DNA of 56,845 nt from an uncultured Eubacteriales bacterium (lineage in GTDB: Bacteria; Bacillota; Clostridia; Peptostreptococcales; Anaerovoracaceae), in contig OMZI01000014.1 of assembly GCA_900315485.1 (NCBI GenBank), positions 1-56,845 on the forward strand, read 5' to 3'. Shown here piece after piece: positions 1 to 8,924 of this stretch. A program made the translations under genes and the position numbers. The first letter of the stretch is position 1, and every line of letters starts with the position of its first letter. The notes under the pieces were generated by a model. The model had not been told where the DNA came from. It saw nothing but the letters and a program-made list of their open reading frames with translations, and did not search any database.

Positions 1-51
1 TTGGCAGACCCGTTTACGCGTTGTACGCGTCACGCGAGGAGTGTAAGGGCT

Positions 52-114
52 ATGCCCGTAAAAACAACAACCCCGCGTTTGACGCGGGGATGGTTTTTTC
101 ATGCCGGCACGTGA
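52..114 (+). CDS. possible 20-residue leader peptide before the lyase gene
   Basis: A short reading frame starts at an ATG ten bases after a GAGGAG ribosome binding site (36-41) and ends at TGA. It spans the whole of the terminator hairpin at 71-99, and a single Trp codon (91-93) followed by two Phe codons lies right after the hairpin stem. This resembles leader peptides that control tryptophanase or aromatic amino acid operons by stalled translation, but no conservation can be tested here. It could equally be a chance frame over the terminator of an upstream gene. Confidence 0.25.
   Translation: MPVKTTTPRLTRGWFFHAGT
71..99 (+). terminator. intrinsic terminator or attenuator upstream of the lyase gene
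   Basis: CCCCGCG (71-77), loop TTTGA, CGCGGGG (83-89), then ATGG and six T residues (94-99). This is a strong GC stem with a U-tract. It either ends a gene left of the window or acts as an attenuator in the leader of the lyase gene that starts at 178. Confidence 0.75.
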
Positions 115-177
115 CTGAGGGGTACATGAATGTCGCGAAAAATAAAAAAGGTTATTAAGGACAAGGAGGAAACAACA

Positions 178-1626
178 ATGCCCGCTATTAAGTTTTATGA
201 TCACGAACCTATTCCAATGGAGATGCACAAGGTAAAGATCGTGCAGCAGCTCAATCTGCTTCCGGCAGAGCAGAGGCTTCAGAAGATGAAGGATGCAGGA
301 TTCAACACCTTCCAGCTTCACAACGGAGACATCTTCATGGACATGCTTACTGACTCAGGTGTAAACGCGATGAGCGATAAGCAGCTCGCAGGAATGATGA
401 CACCTGACGATGCATATGCAGGGAGCGAATCATTCTACCGCATGCGTGACAAGCTTGAAGAGATCTTCGGTATCAGGTACTGTCTGCCTGCTCACCAGGG
501 AAGAGCCTGCGAGAATGTCCTGGCAGAGAGATTCGTCACTCCGGGAAAGTGCGTGATCATGAATTATCACTTCACTACAGCCAAAGCTCATATTACAAGG
601 CTGGGAGGCCGTGTTGAAGAGCTGGTCAAGGACGAAGGCCTTGTTTCGAAGAGCGATCTTCCGTTCAAGGGGGACATCGATCTTGAAAAGCTGGAGGCAT
701 GCATTCAGAAGGAAGGCGCTGACAATGTAGCGTACATGAGACTTGAGTCGGGCACCAACCTGATAGGCGGACAGCCTGTATCTGTGCAGAATTTCAAGGA
801 TGCCTGCGCTATTGCCAGAAAGCACGGAATCCTGACAGTGCTCGACGCATCACTTCTTCAGGATAATCTGTACTTCAACAAGATCAGAGAGGAAGCATGC
901 AAGGACATGACCATCCGCGAGATCACACGCGAGATCGCTGATCAGTTCGATATCATCTACTTCTCCGCGCGTAAATTCGGTTTTGCCCGCGGCGGTGCGA
1001 TACTCGTAAGAGATGAGGATCTGTTCCACTCGATGGAGGACCTGATCCCTATGTTCGAGGGATTCCTGACATACGGCGGAATGTCCGTAAGAGAGATGGA
1101 AGCCATGACAGTAGGATTTGATGAATCCATGGATATGGATGTCATCTCGCAGGGACCTCAGTTCATCGACTACTGTGTAAAAAGGCTTGATGAATACGGT
1201 GTTCCTATGATCACCCCGGGCGGCGGACTCGGTGCACATGTTGATGCTTCGCAGTTCGTAGGACACATCCCTCAGCAGGAATACCCTGCAGGTGCACTTG
1301 TATGTGCTTTCTACATCTGTGGCGGAATCAGAGGCATGGAGAGAGGTACGCTCTCCGAGGAGAGAAACGCTGACGGAAGCGAGAGATTCGCATCCATGGA
1401 GCTCGTAAGACTGGCCCTTCCGAGAAGAGTATTCACACTGTCACAGACAGAATACGTCATTGACAGAGTGAAGTGGGTATATGACCACAGAGACATGATC
1501 GGCGGGCTCAGATTCATTCACGAACCTAAGACTCTGAGATTCTTCACGGGAAAACTCGAGCCGACATCAGACTGGCCTGAGAAGCTCGCAGCCGCATTCA
1601 TCGCAGACTTCGGAGAAGATCAATAG
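178..1626 (+). CDS. tyrosine phenol-lyase-like PLP beta-eliminating lyase
   Basis: A 482-residue PLP-dependent enzyme of the tryptophanase / tyrosine phenol-lyase family (fold type I), which cleaves an aromatic amino acid to the aromatic leaving group, pyruvate and ammonia. The start at 178 is chosen because AAGGAGGA (163-170) precedes it; the frame opens 16 codons earlier without a site. Recognisable blocks are LLTDSG, the Asn-containing TNLIGGQPVS, the PLP Lys266 in SARKFG, and the MERG and LRFFTGKL segments near the end. At positions that separate the two enzymes it is TPL-like: Thr133 (TPL T124), Arg389 in MERG (TPL R381) and Phe455 (TPL F448), where E. coli tryptophanase has Asp, Ile and His. 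Two changes are odd. The Arg that contacts the PLP ring oxygen (TPL R217, in DATR) is Leu226 in DASL, and SGKKD/SAKKD has become SARKF. Substrate is therefore uncertain. Confidence 0.8.
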   Translation: MPAIKFYDHEPIPMEMHKVKIVQQLNLLPAEQRLQKMKDAGFNTFQLHNGDIFMDMLTDSGVNAMSDKQLAGMMTPDDAYAGSESFYRMRDKLEEIFGIRYCLPAHQGRACENVLAERFVTPGKCVIMNYHFTTAKAHITRLGGRVEELVKDEGLVSKSDLPFKGDIDLEKLEACIQKEGADNVAYMRLESGTNLIGGQPVSVQNFKDACAIARKHGILTVLDASLLQDNLYFNKIREEACKDMTIREITREIADQFDIIYFSARKFGFARGGAILVRDEDLFHSMEDLIPMFEGFLTYGGMSVREMEAMTVGFDESMDMDVISQGPQFIDYCVKRLDEYGVPMITPGGGLGAHVDASQFVGHIPQQEYPAGALVCAFYICGGIRGMERGTLSEERNADGSERFASMELVRLALPRRVFTLSQTEYVIDRVKWVYDHRDMIGGLRFIHEPKTLRFFTGKLEPTSDWPEKLAAAFIADFGEDQ

Positions 1627-1647
1627 GGTATTAATATATAGAAAAAG

Positions 1648-1679
1648 GGAGCGGATCAGTAAACCTGCTGATCCGCTCC
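1648..1679. terminator. bidirectional terminator between lyase and beta-propeller genes
   Basis: A 12-bp perfect stem, GGAGCGGATCAG (1648-1659) with CTGATCCGCTCC (1668-1679). On the minus strand it is followed by CTTTTTC, making it the terminator of the convergent sigma/propeller operon; the plus-strand tail (ACTTTG) is weaker. Confidence 0.8.
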
Positions 1680-1694
1680 ACTTTGTATATGGCA

Positions 1695-3743
1695 TTATTT
1701 TGTAAATCTGAAGCTGCTCACATTGCCTTCCTCATCGAGCGCGTAGATGTAGTCACCTATGTAGACGCTCCTTGTGAGATAATTCTCTGAAAGGCTGTGC
1801 TGGTCATAGATGTTCAGTTTGTCATCAGCACCGAATACGAGGACACCGGCCTCGAACTGAGGCTCTGTGTATAGCTCATCTGAGATTTCCTCAGAAGGTG
1901 CAGTTTCTGATGCTGATGCATCGGCCGGTCCTTCTTCCTCTATGAGGATCGGCTCATCCTCATAGTTATAGACACTGTAAGGTACTGCATACCATCCGTC
2001 TCTGCTGTTGACAGTCAGTGCCTTGTGTGTGTCCTGCGCAGGGCTGCTCATATCCTTGAACTCCCTGCTGTCAAGGACCTTCGGCTGTGAAGGATAGCTT
2101 ATATCGAACAGGACCAGCTTGAGTCCGGCAGCATATTCGCCGCCGTATCCGTTATCGCCTGTCGCATGACCGATGCCGAGAAGTCTGCCTTCACCGGCCG
2201 GTACAAGCAGGGTGGAGAACCCGTCTATCTTCACTTCGCCGTCTATTGATGGATTCTCCGGATCGCTCAGGTCTATGATGAAGAGCGGGTCGATCTGTTC
2301 ATATGTGATCACATATGCCTTATCTCCGAAATATCTTACAGCCCTGATGCTCTCGTTGCGGGCAAAACCTGAGAGGGTGCCTGTTTCCTTAAGATCCTTA
2401 TCCAGAACGAAGAGGTTGTTGACATCCATTCCGTCACGCTGAGAAGTTGTGGCGATGCGGAAGTATCCGTCTTTCTCGTCCATGGAGAACTGGTCATCGA
2501 TCCTTCCGCGGACCTTTACGGTGGCGTTGAACTTCACTTTCAGACCGTCCAGTGAGGCTCTTACGATCCTTGTAGCGGAGCTTGATGTCTTGTCATCCCA
2601 CTCTGTGGCTGTTGTGTACAGATTGTGGTCATTGCAGTAGACTTCTTCAGATGCTCCGAAGATCGCTGAACTCTTACATTTTGAATCCTTGCCTGACGTG
2701 ATGTCCATCGCGCTGAGGACTATGTAGGAAGGCAGTTCAGGCTCAGGTACGCAGCAGATACTGTCCGGAGTCATTTCCGTATAGTTTCCGTCAACTGTAC
2801 ATTTAGGCAGTACGCGGCCGCCCTTATATACACTGTCTCTGGTGACAAGGTATACATAGTTTCCGACCATGCGGCTCGATACGATCGTGCCTGTCTGGCG
2901 GAAGGATGTGATCATCTCAGGTTTCTTCCGGTCGGAGATATCATATGTCGTGACACCGGTATATCCGTCGTCTCCGTCATACACATAACCGACAGTGATC
3001 AGAGTGTCACCCTTAAGGAAAATGTCGTGGACGTAGTTCTCGACTTCTCCGGCGCCTATCTTCGACATAATCTGTGTCTTGCCGTTGTCAGCACTGAGTA
3101 TGATGACTTCACGGTCATTGTTGACGTAGTAGATATATTTCCCGTCTGTCTTGACGATATCCGCTTCGTCGACATCTTCGACCTGAAGATATGTATCAGA
3201 ATGATCACCTGCTGATGATGAGGATTTTGCCTCTGAGCGGACCATATTGCCGCTACCTGCATCCATGCTGCCCGTGGCAGGTGCGGAATCCTCAGTGACC
3301 ATTTCAGCTTCTTCAAGAACATCTCCGTCGTATAGAATATCCTGTGAGCGGTCAAGGCTGCTTACAAGATGCTCTATTTCAGATTTGTCCTTGAAAGTAT
3401 ACAGCTCTCCGTTCTGAATGCCTGTATCAGGAGGAGCAGTAACAGTCTGATAGAGCTGAACCCCTCCGAATACTGCAAAGATCAGGCAGGCTGCGGTCAC
3501 TGCCAGATGTTTTACAACAGTTCTGGTGAATACCGGCTTTCGCGCGGGCTTATCCTGTGAGGAATATTCAGTGATATCTGAAGAGTAATCAGGGGTTTCC
3601 TGCACTGGCTTTTCATCAGTGCGGTCAGGCAGCATTGCCATGATATTCTCTTCAGAGAGGCTGTCCGGCGCATGTATATCATCTGCATCAAACAGTGATC
3701 TGATATATTCAAGATCTTCAAAGTGATCTGTGTTTCTGTTCAT
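1695..3743 (-). CDS. membrane-anchored beta-propeller protein, candidate anti-sigma partner
   Basis: 682 residues. Residues 1-75 are acidic and probably cytoplasmic; one hydrophobic segment lies at about 79-99, followed by a Ser/Ala-rich linker and a large extracellular region from about residue 185 onward. That region has repeated blade-like stretches (for example YIYYVNNDREVIILSADNG) of the type found in secreted beta-propeller domain proteins of Firmicutes. It lies 16 bases behind the ECF sigma factor gene at 3760-4305 on the same strand. A short cytoplasmic N-terminus, one membrane span and an outer domain is the classic anti-sigma layout, so a role in holding or releasing that sigma factor is inferred, not shown. 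No zinc-binding anti-sigma motif (HxxxCxxC) is visible. Confidence 0.7.
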   Translation of the reverse strand: MNRNTDHFEDLEYIRSLFDADDIHAPDSLSEENIMAMLPDRTDEKPVQETPDYSSDITEYSSQDKPARKPVFTRTVVKHLAVTAACLIFAVFGGVQLYQTVTAPPDTGIQNGELYTFKDKSEIEHLVSSLDRSQDILYDGDVLEEAEMVTEDSAPATGSMDAGSGNMVRSEAKSSSSAGDHSDTYLQVEDVDEADIVKTDGKYIYYVNNDREVIILSADNGKTQIMSKIGAGEVENYVHDIFLKGDTLITVGYVYDGDDGYTGVTTYDISDRKKPEMITSFRQTGTIVSSRMVGNYVYLVTRDSVYKGGRVLPKCTVDGNYTEMTPDSICCVPEPELPSYIVLSAMDITSGKDSKCKSSAIFGASEEVYCNDHNLYTTATEWDDKTSSSATRIVRASLDGLKVKFNATVKVRGRIDDQFSMDEKDGYFRIATTSQRDGMDVNNLFVLDKDLKETGTLSGFARNESIRAVRYFGDKAYVITYEQIDPLFIIDLSDPENPSIDGEVKIDGFSTLLVPAGEGRLLGIGHATGDNGYGGEYAAGLKLVLFDISYPSQPKVLDSREFKDMSSPAQDTHKALTVNSRDGWYAVPYSVYNYEDEPILIEEEGPADASASETAPSEEISDELYTEPQFEAGVLVFGADDKLNIYDQHSLSENYLTRSVYIGDYIYALDEEGNVSSFRFTK

Positions 3744-3759
3744 TTCCGTCTCTCCTATC

Positions 3760-4305
3760 CTACGAAAGGTACTCGCGCATTTTTGCGAGGCTTCTGGACA
3801 GCTTGGATCTTACTGCGCCCGGGGTCAGGGACGTGATTTCCGATATCTCTCTGCTTGTCAGGCCGCCCAGAACTGAGAGCAGCACTATGCTTCGCTCTTC
3901 TTCATCCAGCTGTGCCAGCGCCTCTGTCAGCTCGACTGAGAGGGAAGCGGGACTGCTGCCAACGTCTGACGGACCTGATCCGCCTTCCGTATATATGCGC
4001 AGCATGTTTTCCCTGAGTCTTACGGAATCCTTTATGCGTTTTGCGCAGCATGCGTGCAGTATCCGGAATATCCATGAGCCGAAGGCTTCCGGCTTTCTGA
4101 GCCCGGGCAGTCCCTGCCATGCTGCAAGCACGCATTCCGAGACAGCATCTTCAGCATCGGAAGGGTCGCCAAGGCGGTACAGCGCGTAGCGGTACAGCCG
4201 GTCCCTGTACTTTCCGTACAGCTCGCAGAATGCCTCCTTGCTGCCGGCAGCGGCAGCTTCTGCTGCTTTTATTTCATTTGTGAGATCTGTATATCTGCTG
4301 TCCAC
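3760..4305 (-). CDS. ECF-type RNA polymerase sigma factor
   Basis: 181 residues, the usual size for an extracytoplasmic-function sigma factor. Region 2 (about residues 25-95) contains YRLGDPSDAEDAVSECVLAAW, which matches the -10-binding helix pattern. Region 4 (about 125-180) contains the helix-turn-helix LTSREISEITSLTPGAVRSKLSRSLAKMRE. It is the first gene of a two-gene minus-strand unit with the beta-propeller protein. The ATG at 4305 follows an AGGTAG-like site on the minus strand. It probably directs transcription of its own operon and an envelope or stress regulon not visible here. Confidence 0.9.
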   Translation of the reverse strand: MDSRYTDLTNEIKAAEAAAAGSKEAFCELYGKYRDRLYRYALYRLGDPSDAEDAVSECVLAAWQGLPGLRKPEAFGSWIFRILHACCAKRIKDSVRLRENMLRIYTEGGSGPSDVGSSPASLSVELTEALAQLDEEERSIVLLSVLGGLTSREISEITSLTPGAVRSKLSRSLAKMREYLS

Positions 4306-4525
4306 TTTACTACCTCATCTGTAAGCGGTGCGGCTGTCTGCAGCGGGCAGACAGGCTGTCTTTCTGAGAGCTCTCATATATATAGTATGGCAAAATGGCT
4401 CAGGTGTTGCAAAGATGAATGGAATTTTTTAGAAATCCATAGACAAATAAGTATTTTGTATTCCATGAAATATGGCGATGTCACGCGAGATATGATATCT
4501 TTAACTATTGTAAAAGGGATATTAG

Positions 4526-6262
4526 GTGCCTGACGCGGCACAGCTGATAACAATCCGGCTGACGTTACTGAGATCCATGGATGAATCACTGAAAAAAGCT
4601 GACAGCACACTGAAGAAATACAAGAAAAGCATCGCGTTCCGGAGTATTTTCGGGATCGTGGTTTTGCTTGCTGTTTTTGCCGGATTCGTCGGGTACATAG
4701 GTTATGACGGATTCCACGACTCCCTCCTGGAGCAGTATGAGCAGGGGGCTCTTCTGACTGCCAGTACAGCGGCAGACATCATCGATGGTGAAGACCTGTA
4801 CCGCTATATCGAGAGTGAAGGGCGTTCAGGAGACTATATAGAAGCATTCAATGAGCTTCAGGCGCTGTGTAATTCCTCGGGATCAGCATTCATTTATGTC
4901 ATCCAGCCCGACCAGACTGATTACGGACACATCAAGTTCATATTCTCCGTGTCCAACTACGAGATGGACTTCGTGCCTTATGAATTCGGGTATATCAGGG
5001 AGACGACCAATGATGAGTACAGGGAGAAATACAGATCTCTGTATGAGCAGAGGACCTTCAGCGAGTTCGTTGTAAGAGACAAGGGTGAAATAGAAACAGA
5101 CCCGCATATAACTGCACTCATTCCGCTGAGAGGGTCAGACAATCAGGTCAAGGGCATACTGTGTGTACAGAGACAGCTTGATGAGCTCAACGAGGTGAGA
5201 CTTGAGTACGTCAATAAGGTTGTATTCACTCTCATAGTTCTTGCCCTGCTTGTAATAATAGGGCAGAGTATGTATCTTCACAGGACGCTGCTTGATCCGC
5301 TTGGCAAGATAACTGATGAGGCGCAGCGTTTTGCCCGTGAAAACGTGAGAAGCGGAAGCAGCCTGACAGATACCATCAAGAACGTCGACGAGATCGGAAT
5401 GCTTGCAGGCTCCATCGATCAGATGGAAGAGAAAATACAGGATTATGTAGAACATATCACTGCGATCACGGCTGAAAGAGAGCGTATGGATGCGGAGCTG
5501 TCACTTGCGACCCGTATCCAGGAAGACATGCTGCCTAATGAATTCCCTGCATATCCTGAGCGCAAGGAGTTCGACATCTATGCTTCGATGAATCCTGCCA
5601 AGGAGGTCGGAGGGGATTTCTACGACTTCTTCCTGATCGATGATACACATCTCGGTATCGTAATTGCAGACGTATCCGGCAAGGGGATTCCGGCGGCTCT
5701 GTTCATGATGGTATCCAAGATCATGATCAAGAACCAGGCTATGACCGGAGCAGGACCTGCGAAGATACTTGAGACGGTCAACGACCAGATCTGCGCGAAC
5801 AACCGTGAGGAGATGTTCGTTACAGTATGGCTCGGAATACTGGATACGGAGACGGGTATCCTTACTGCTTCCAATGCGGGACATGAGTATCCGATGATCA
5901 TGACAGACGACACAGGATTCAGGATACTGAAGGACAGACACGGGTTCGTCATAGGCGGAATGCCGGGTCTCAGACATACTGAATACGAGATCAGGATGGA
6001 GAAGGGATCAAAGATATTCGTCTATACAGACGGCCTTGCTGAAGCCCAGAATGCAGCAGATGAATTCTATACAGCAGAGCGTGCGGTGGAAGGACTGAAT
6101 TTATGCAGAAACGGAAGTCCGGAGTTCATCATCAAGTGGATGGCAAGATCAGTGGACAGATTCGTGGCCGATGCACCTCAGTTCGATGACCTGACGATGC
6201 TGTGCCTTGAATATAAAGGAAAAGAAGAAACAAAGGAGAAAGAAGAAAATGGACAGAGCTGA
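4526..6262 (+). CDS. membrane sensor with HAMP and SpoIIE-type PP2C phosphatase
   Basis: 578 residues. A GTG start at 4526 is chosen because AAAGGGA (4513-4519) precedes it; the next ATG at 4577 has no site. Order: cytoplasmic N-terminus, membrane span at about 38-60, extracytoplasmic sensor region (about 61-230), second span at about 232-250, HAMP linker (about 255-310), short coiled coil, then a PPM/SpoIIE phosphatase domain (about 340-565) with VGGDFYDFF, ADVSGKGIPAALFM and DDLTML, which supply the metal-binding Asp residues. Such proteins (RsbU/RsbP type) dephosphorylate anti-anti-sigma factors. No anti-anti-sigma or RsbW kinase is encoded in the window, so the target is unknown. Divergent to the ECF sigma gene and overlapping the next gene by 14 bases. 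Confidence 0.9.
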   Translation: MPDAAQLITIRLTLLRSMDESLKKADSTLKKYKKSIAFRSIFGIVVLLAVFAGFVGYIGYDGFHDSLLEQYEQGALLTASTAADIIDGEDLYRYIESEGRSGDYIEAFNELQALCNSSGSAFIYVIQPDQTDYGHIKFIFSVSNYEMDFVPYEFGYIRETTNDEYREKYRSLYEQRTFSEFVVRDKGEIETDPHITALIPLRGSDNQVKGILCVQRQLDELNEVRLEYVNKVVFTLIVLALLVIIGQSMYLHRTLLDPLGKITDEAQRFARENVRSGSSLTDTIKNVDEIGMLAGSIDQMEEKIQDYVEHITAITAERERMDAELSLATRIQEDMLPNEFPAYPERKEFDIYASMNPAKEVGGDFYDFFLIDDTHLGIVIADVSGKGIPAALFMMVSKIMIKNQAMTGAGPAKILETVNDQICANNREEMFVTVWLGILDTETGILTASNAGHEYPMIMTDDTGFRILKDRHGFVIGGMPGLRHTEYEIRMEKGSKIFVYTDGLAEAQNAADEFYTAERAVEGLNLCRNGSPEFIIKWMARSVDRFVADAPQFDDLTMLCLEYKGKEETKEKEENGQS

Positions 6263-6656
6263 AAAAGCGGCTGCAATGCACAGAGAAGGATTTAACTGCT
6301 GCCAGTCGGTGGCATGCGTATTTGCCGACGAGCTCGGCATAGATGAATCACTCCTCTACAAGATGGGAGAGGGATTCGGAGGCGGAATGGGAACAGGCAA
6401 GGGAGTATGCGGAGCCCTTTCAGGGGCTGCAATGCTTGCAGGACTTGTTCACAGCGACGGCAATACAGCAGATCCGGGCAACACCAAGAAGGAGACCATG
6501 AAAGCTGCCGGTGCGATGCAGAGGAAGTTCATTGAGCAGGCAAAGGGCCTGTACTGTATAGATATAAAGACCGGCAATAACGGTCAGATGTTCACATCCT
6601 GCGATGACTGCATCAGGATAGGAGTCAGAGTCGCTGAGGAGGTACTCGGACTCTGA
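6249..6656 (+). CDS. C_GCAxxG_C_C family redox-type protein
   Basis: 135 residues from the ATG at 6249, which has AAGGAGA at 6234-6240; the frame is open 14 codons upstream inside the phosphatase gene. Conserved cysteines sit in FNCCQSVACVF (about residues 16-25), GVCGALSG (about 56-63), and near the C-terminus in LYC and SCDDC. This matches the widespread, uncharacterised C_GCAxxG_C_C (Pfam C_GCAxxG_C_C) family, thought to handle a metal or redox cofactor. It overlaps the preceding phosphatase gene and touches the next gene (TGATG), so the genes are probably co-translated. Biochemical role is not known. Confidence 0.85.
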   Translation: MDRAEKAAAMHREGFNCCQSVACVFADELGIDESLLYKMGEGFGGGMGTGKGVCGALSGAAMLAGLVHSDGNTADPGNTKKETMKAAGAMQRKFIEQAKGLYCIDIKTGNNGQMFTSCDDCIRIGVRVAEEVLGL

Positions 6657-7540
6657 TGAAGGATGATTACAGGACTGGAGTGATATCAGTTCTGGCGTGC
6701 CAGCTTATATGGGGATTCTGTCCGATATACTGGCAGGCGCTTGAACCGATACCGTCATGGATCATAATCCTGTACAGGATCGTGACCATGTTCATATTTT
6801 CATATATTGCAGCAAGGTTCAGATACAGCCGGGAGGGAATATGGGGGCCTCTCAGGGACAGAAAGGTAAGGACCAGATACTTCACGTCGGGTCTGATACT
6901 GACGATCAACTGGAGCATATACATATGGGCCATGACCTCGGAACACGTTATCCAGGCTGCGATAGGCTATTATATCGAGCCGCTCGTCATATGCGCTGTA
7001 GGCATCATAGTCTTCAAAGAGAAGCTTACGAAGTATAACATGACCGCCATGGCTTTTGCCCTTGTTGCGATCATGATCATACTGATGCATTTCAGGCAGC
7101 TTCCGGGCGTTGCTCTCGGACTTGCCGGTACATGGGCTGTGTATACAGCTATCAAGAAGACAGCGAAACAGCCTGCGATCATATCTCTCGTCTATGAAAC
7201 GATGATATATGCCGTGATAGCGCTCTTTGCTATCATATATATCGAAACAAAGGGAATCGGCGGCATCAGCATGGGCGTTCCGGACAAGTATGCACTGATG
7301 TTCCTGAGCGGACTCGTTACGCTGGTCCCTGTGGCACTGTTCAGCGTAGCCGCGCCTAAGGTGTCGCTTTTCATCATAGGACTGGCACAGTATATAAGTC
7401 CGACAATCACATTGCTGCTCGGGATATTTCTCTTCAAAGAACCGATCGACAGAGTTCAGATAATCGCGTTCGTTATAATATGGACCGGACTCTGCTTCTT
7501 CACATACGGGGAATTCGTAAGACATGGCAGAAAACAGTAA
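6656..7540 (+). CDS. RarD-like EamA/DMT superfamily permease
   Basis: 294 residues with about ten hydrophobic segments. The opening residues (YRTGVISVLACQLIWGFCPIYWQAL) match the start of RarD proteins, a branch of the EamA drug/metabolite transporter superfamily. The ATG overlaps the upstream stop (TGATG at 6654-6658) and the last 17 bases overlap the MATE gene, showing tight translational coupling. Substrate is unknown. Confidence 0.85.
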   Translation: MKDDYRTGVISVLACQLIWGFCPIYWQALEPIPSWIIILYRIVTMFIFSYIAARFRYSREGIWGPLRDRKVRTRYFTSGLILTINWSIYIWAMTSEHVIQAAIGYYIEPLVICAVGIIVFKEKLTKYNMTAMAFALVAIMIILMHFRQLPGVALGLAGTWAVYTAIKKTAKQPAIISLVYETMIYAVIALFAIIYIETKGIGGISMGVPDKYALMFLSGLVTLVPVALFSVAAPKVSLFIIGLAQYISPTITLLLGIFLFKEPIDRVQIIAFVIIWTGLCFFTYGEFVRHGRKQ

Positions 7541-8903
7541 ACCGGAAAACAACAACAGAACAAGCGGAAATAACAGAAAGGACCTGACCCGGGGATCGAT
7601 CCTCGATAAGGTCCTTCTTTTTGCCATACCTCTGATGCTGACCAGCATGCTGCAGCAGCTGTTCAACGCTACGGATGTGGCTGTCGTAGGAAGGTTCGCG
7701 AGCAAGGAAGCGATGGCTGCCGTAGGTGGAAACGCCTCGGTAGTGTCTCTTCTTGTAAACTTCTTCACCGGCTTGTCTGTTGGCGCCAACGTAGTCATTG
7801 CCAAGAATATCGGTGCCAGAAGACCGGGGCAGGCGAGAAAAGCAGTCTATACCTCGATGGTCCTGGCTCTCATCTGCGGTCTTTTCATTGCCGTTGCAGG
7901 CAATCTGATCGCCGGACCTATAGTCAGGCTGATGGGGGTCCCTGAAGAGGTGGCACCGTACTCAGTCCAGTACCTCCGGATATATTTCGGAGGCGCTCCT
8001 TTCATAATGCTGTACAACTTTGAGGCGGCTATTTTCAGGAGCAACGGCAATACAAGAACGCCGCTTATATGTCTCTTCATCGGAGGCGTATTCAATGTAG
8101 CTGCCAATCTCATATTTGTTATCGTATTAAAAATGGATGTCGATGGTGTCGCGATCGCGACTGTTATGGCCAATATGATAAGCTCCATGCTTCTCCTGCA
8201 TAAGCTCAGAAGAGAGGAGGGCTTCATCAGAGTCAGGGTCACAAAGCTGTGGCTTGACAAACCGATACTCATGCAGATAATCAGGATCGGACTTCCGGCA
8301 GCTCTTCAGAGCACCGTCTTCTCGATCTCCAATCTGTGCGTGCAGTCTGCTGTCAACAGCCTCGGGCCTGATGTAATGGCGGCGTCCTCAGCGGCATTCA
8401 ACATAGAGATTTTTGTATTCTTTGTTGTAAATGCCTTTACGCAGACGCTTGTCACATTCGTAGGGCAGAATTACGGAGCGGGCGAGTATAAGAGGTGCAG
8501 GGATGTAGTCAGAAAGACTCTGCTGGTGAGCTGGGTCTTTACGATGGTAGTGAGCATCATAACGATACTTACCGTCAACAGCCTGATGGGGCTCTTTACG
8601 GATGAGCCTGCGATAGTTGAGATAGGGGCGCTGAGAGTCAGGATCCTCATGTACGGCGAGACTCTTAATGTAATCATGGATAACTTGTCAGGCGCGCTGC
8701 GAGGACTCGGAAAGTCCATGATACCTGCGGTCATCTCATTTATCGGTGTCTGCGGCACCAGAATCACGTGGGTCTTCACCGGGTTTCAGATATACCACAC
8801 ATTCTTCTCGCTGATGCTTGTATTCCCGATAAGCTGGGGCGTATCGGCGCTGGTAATAGCGATAATGTGGATAAGGACAAGAAACAAAATGCTGCCTGTG
8901 TAG
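7524..8903 (+). CDS. MATE family multidrug/Na+ antiporter
   Basis: 459 residues with twelve predicted membrane segments in two related halves. Family features include SILDKVLLFAIPLMLTSMLQQLFNATD, near the start, and FVGQNYGAGEYKR at the beginning of the second half. MATE proteins export cationic compounds using Na+ or H+ gradients. The start codon lies inside the RarD-like gene, and the stop codon (8901-8903) reaches into the arm of the terminator hairpin at 8889-8915, so this is the last gene of the unit. Confidence 0.92.
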   Translation: MAENSKPENNNRTSGNNRKDLTRGSILDKVLLFAIPLMLTSMLQQLFNATDVAVVGRFASKEAMAAVGGNASVVSLLVNFFTGLSVGANVVIAKNIGARRPGQARKAVYTSMVLALICGLFIAVAGNLIAGPIVRLMGVPEEVAPYSVQYLRIYFGGAPFIMLYNFEAAIFRSNGNTRTPLICLFIGGVFNVAANLIFVIVLKMDVDGVAIATVMANMISSMLLLHKLRREEGFIRVRVTKLWLDKPILMQIIRIGLPAALQSTVFSISNLCVQSAVNSLGPDVMAASSAAFNIEIFVFFVVNAFTQTLVTFVGQNYGAGEYKRCRDVVRKTLLVSWVFTMVVSIITILTVNSLMGLFTDEPAIVEIGALRVRILMYGETLNVIMDNLSGALRGLGKSMIPAVISFIGVCGTRITWVFTGFQIYHTFFSLMLVFPISWGVSALVIAIMWIRTRNKMLPV

Positions 8904-8915
8904 GCGGCATTTTTC
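8889..8915. terminator. terminator overlapping the MATE stop codon
   Basis: ATGCTGCC (8889-8896), loop TGTGTA, GGCGGCAT (8903-8910), then TTTTT. It sits in the 21-base gap between convergent genes and may serve both strands. Confidence 0.8.
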
Positions 8916-8924
8916 GTACGGTTT

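Noticed and set aside
6800-7804. 334-residue frame on the minus strand
   Set aside because: It is antisense to the RarD-like and MATE genes, has low-complexity composition and no domain; a shadow of the real frames.
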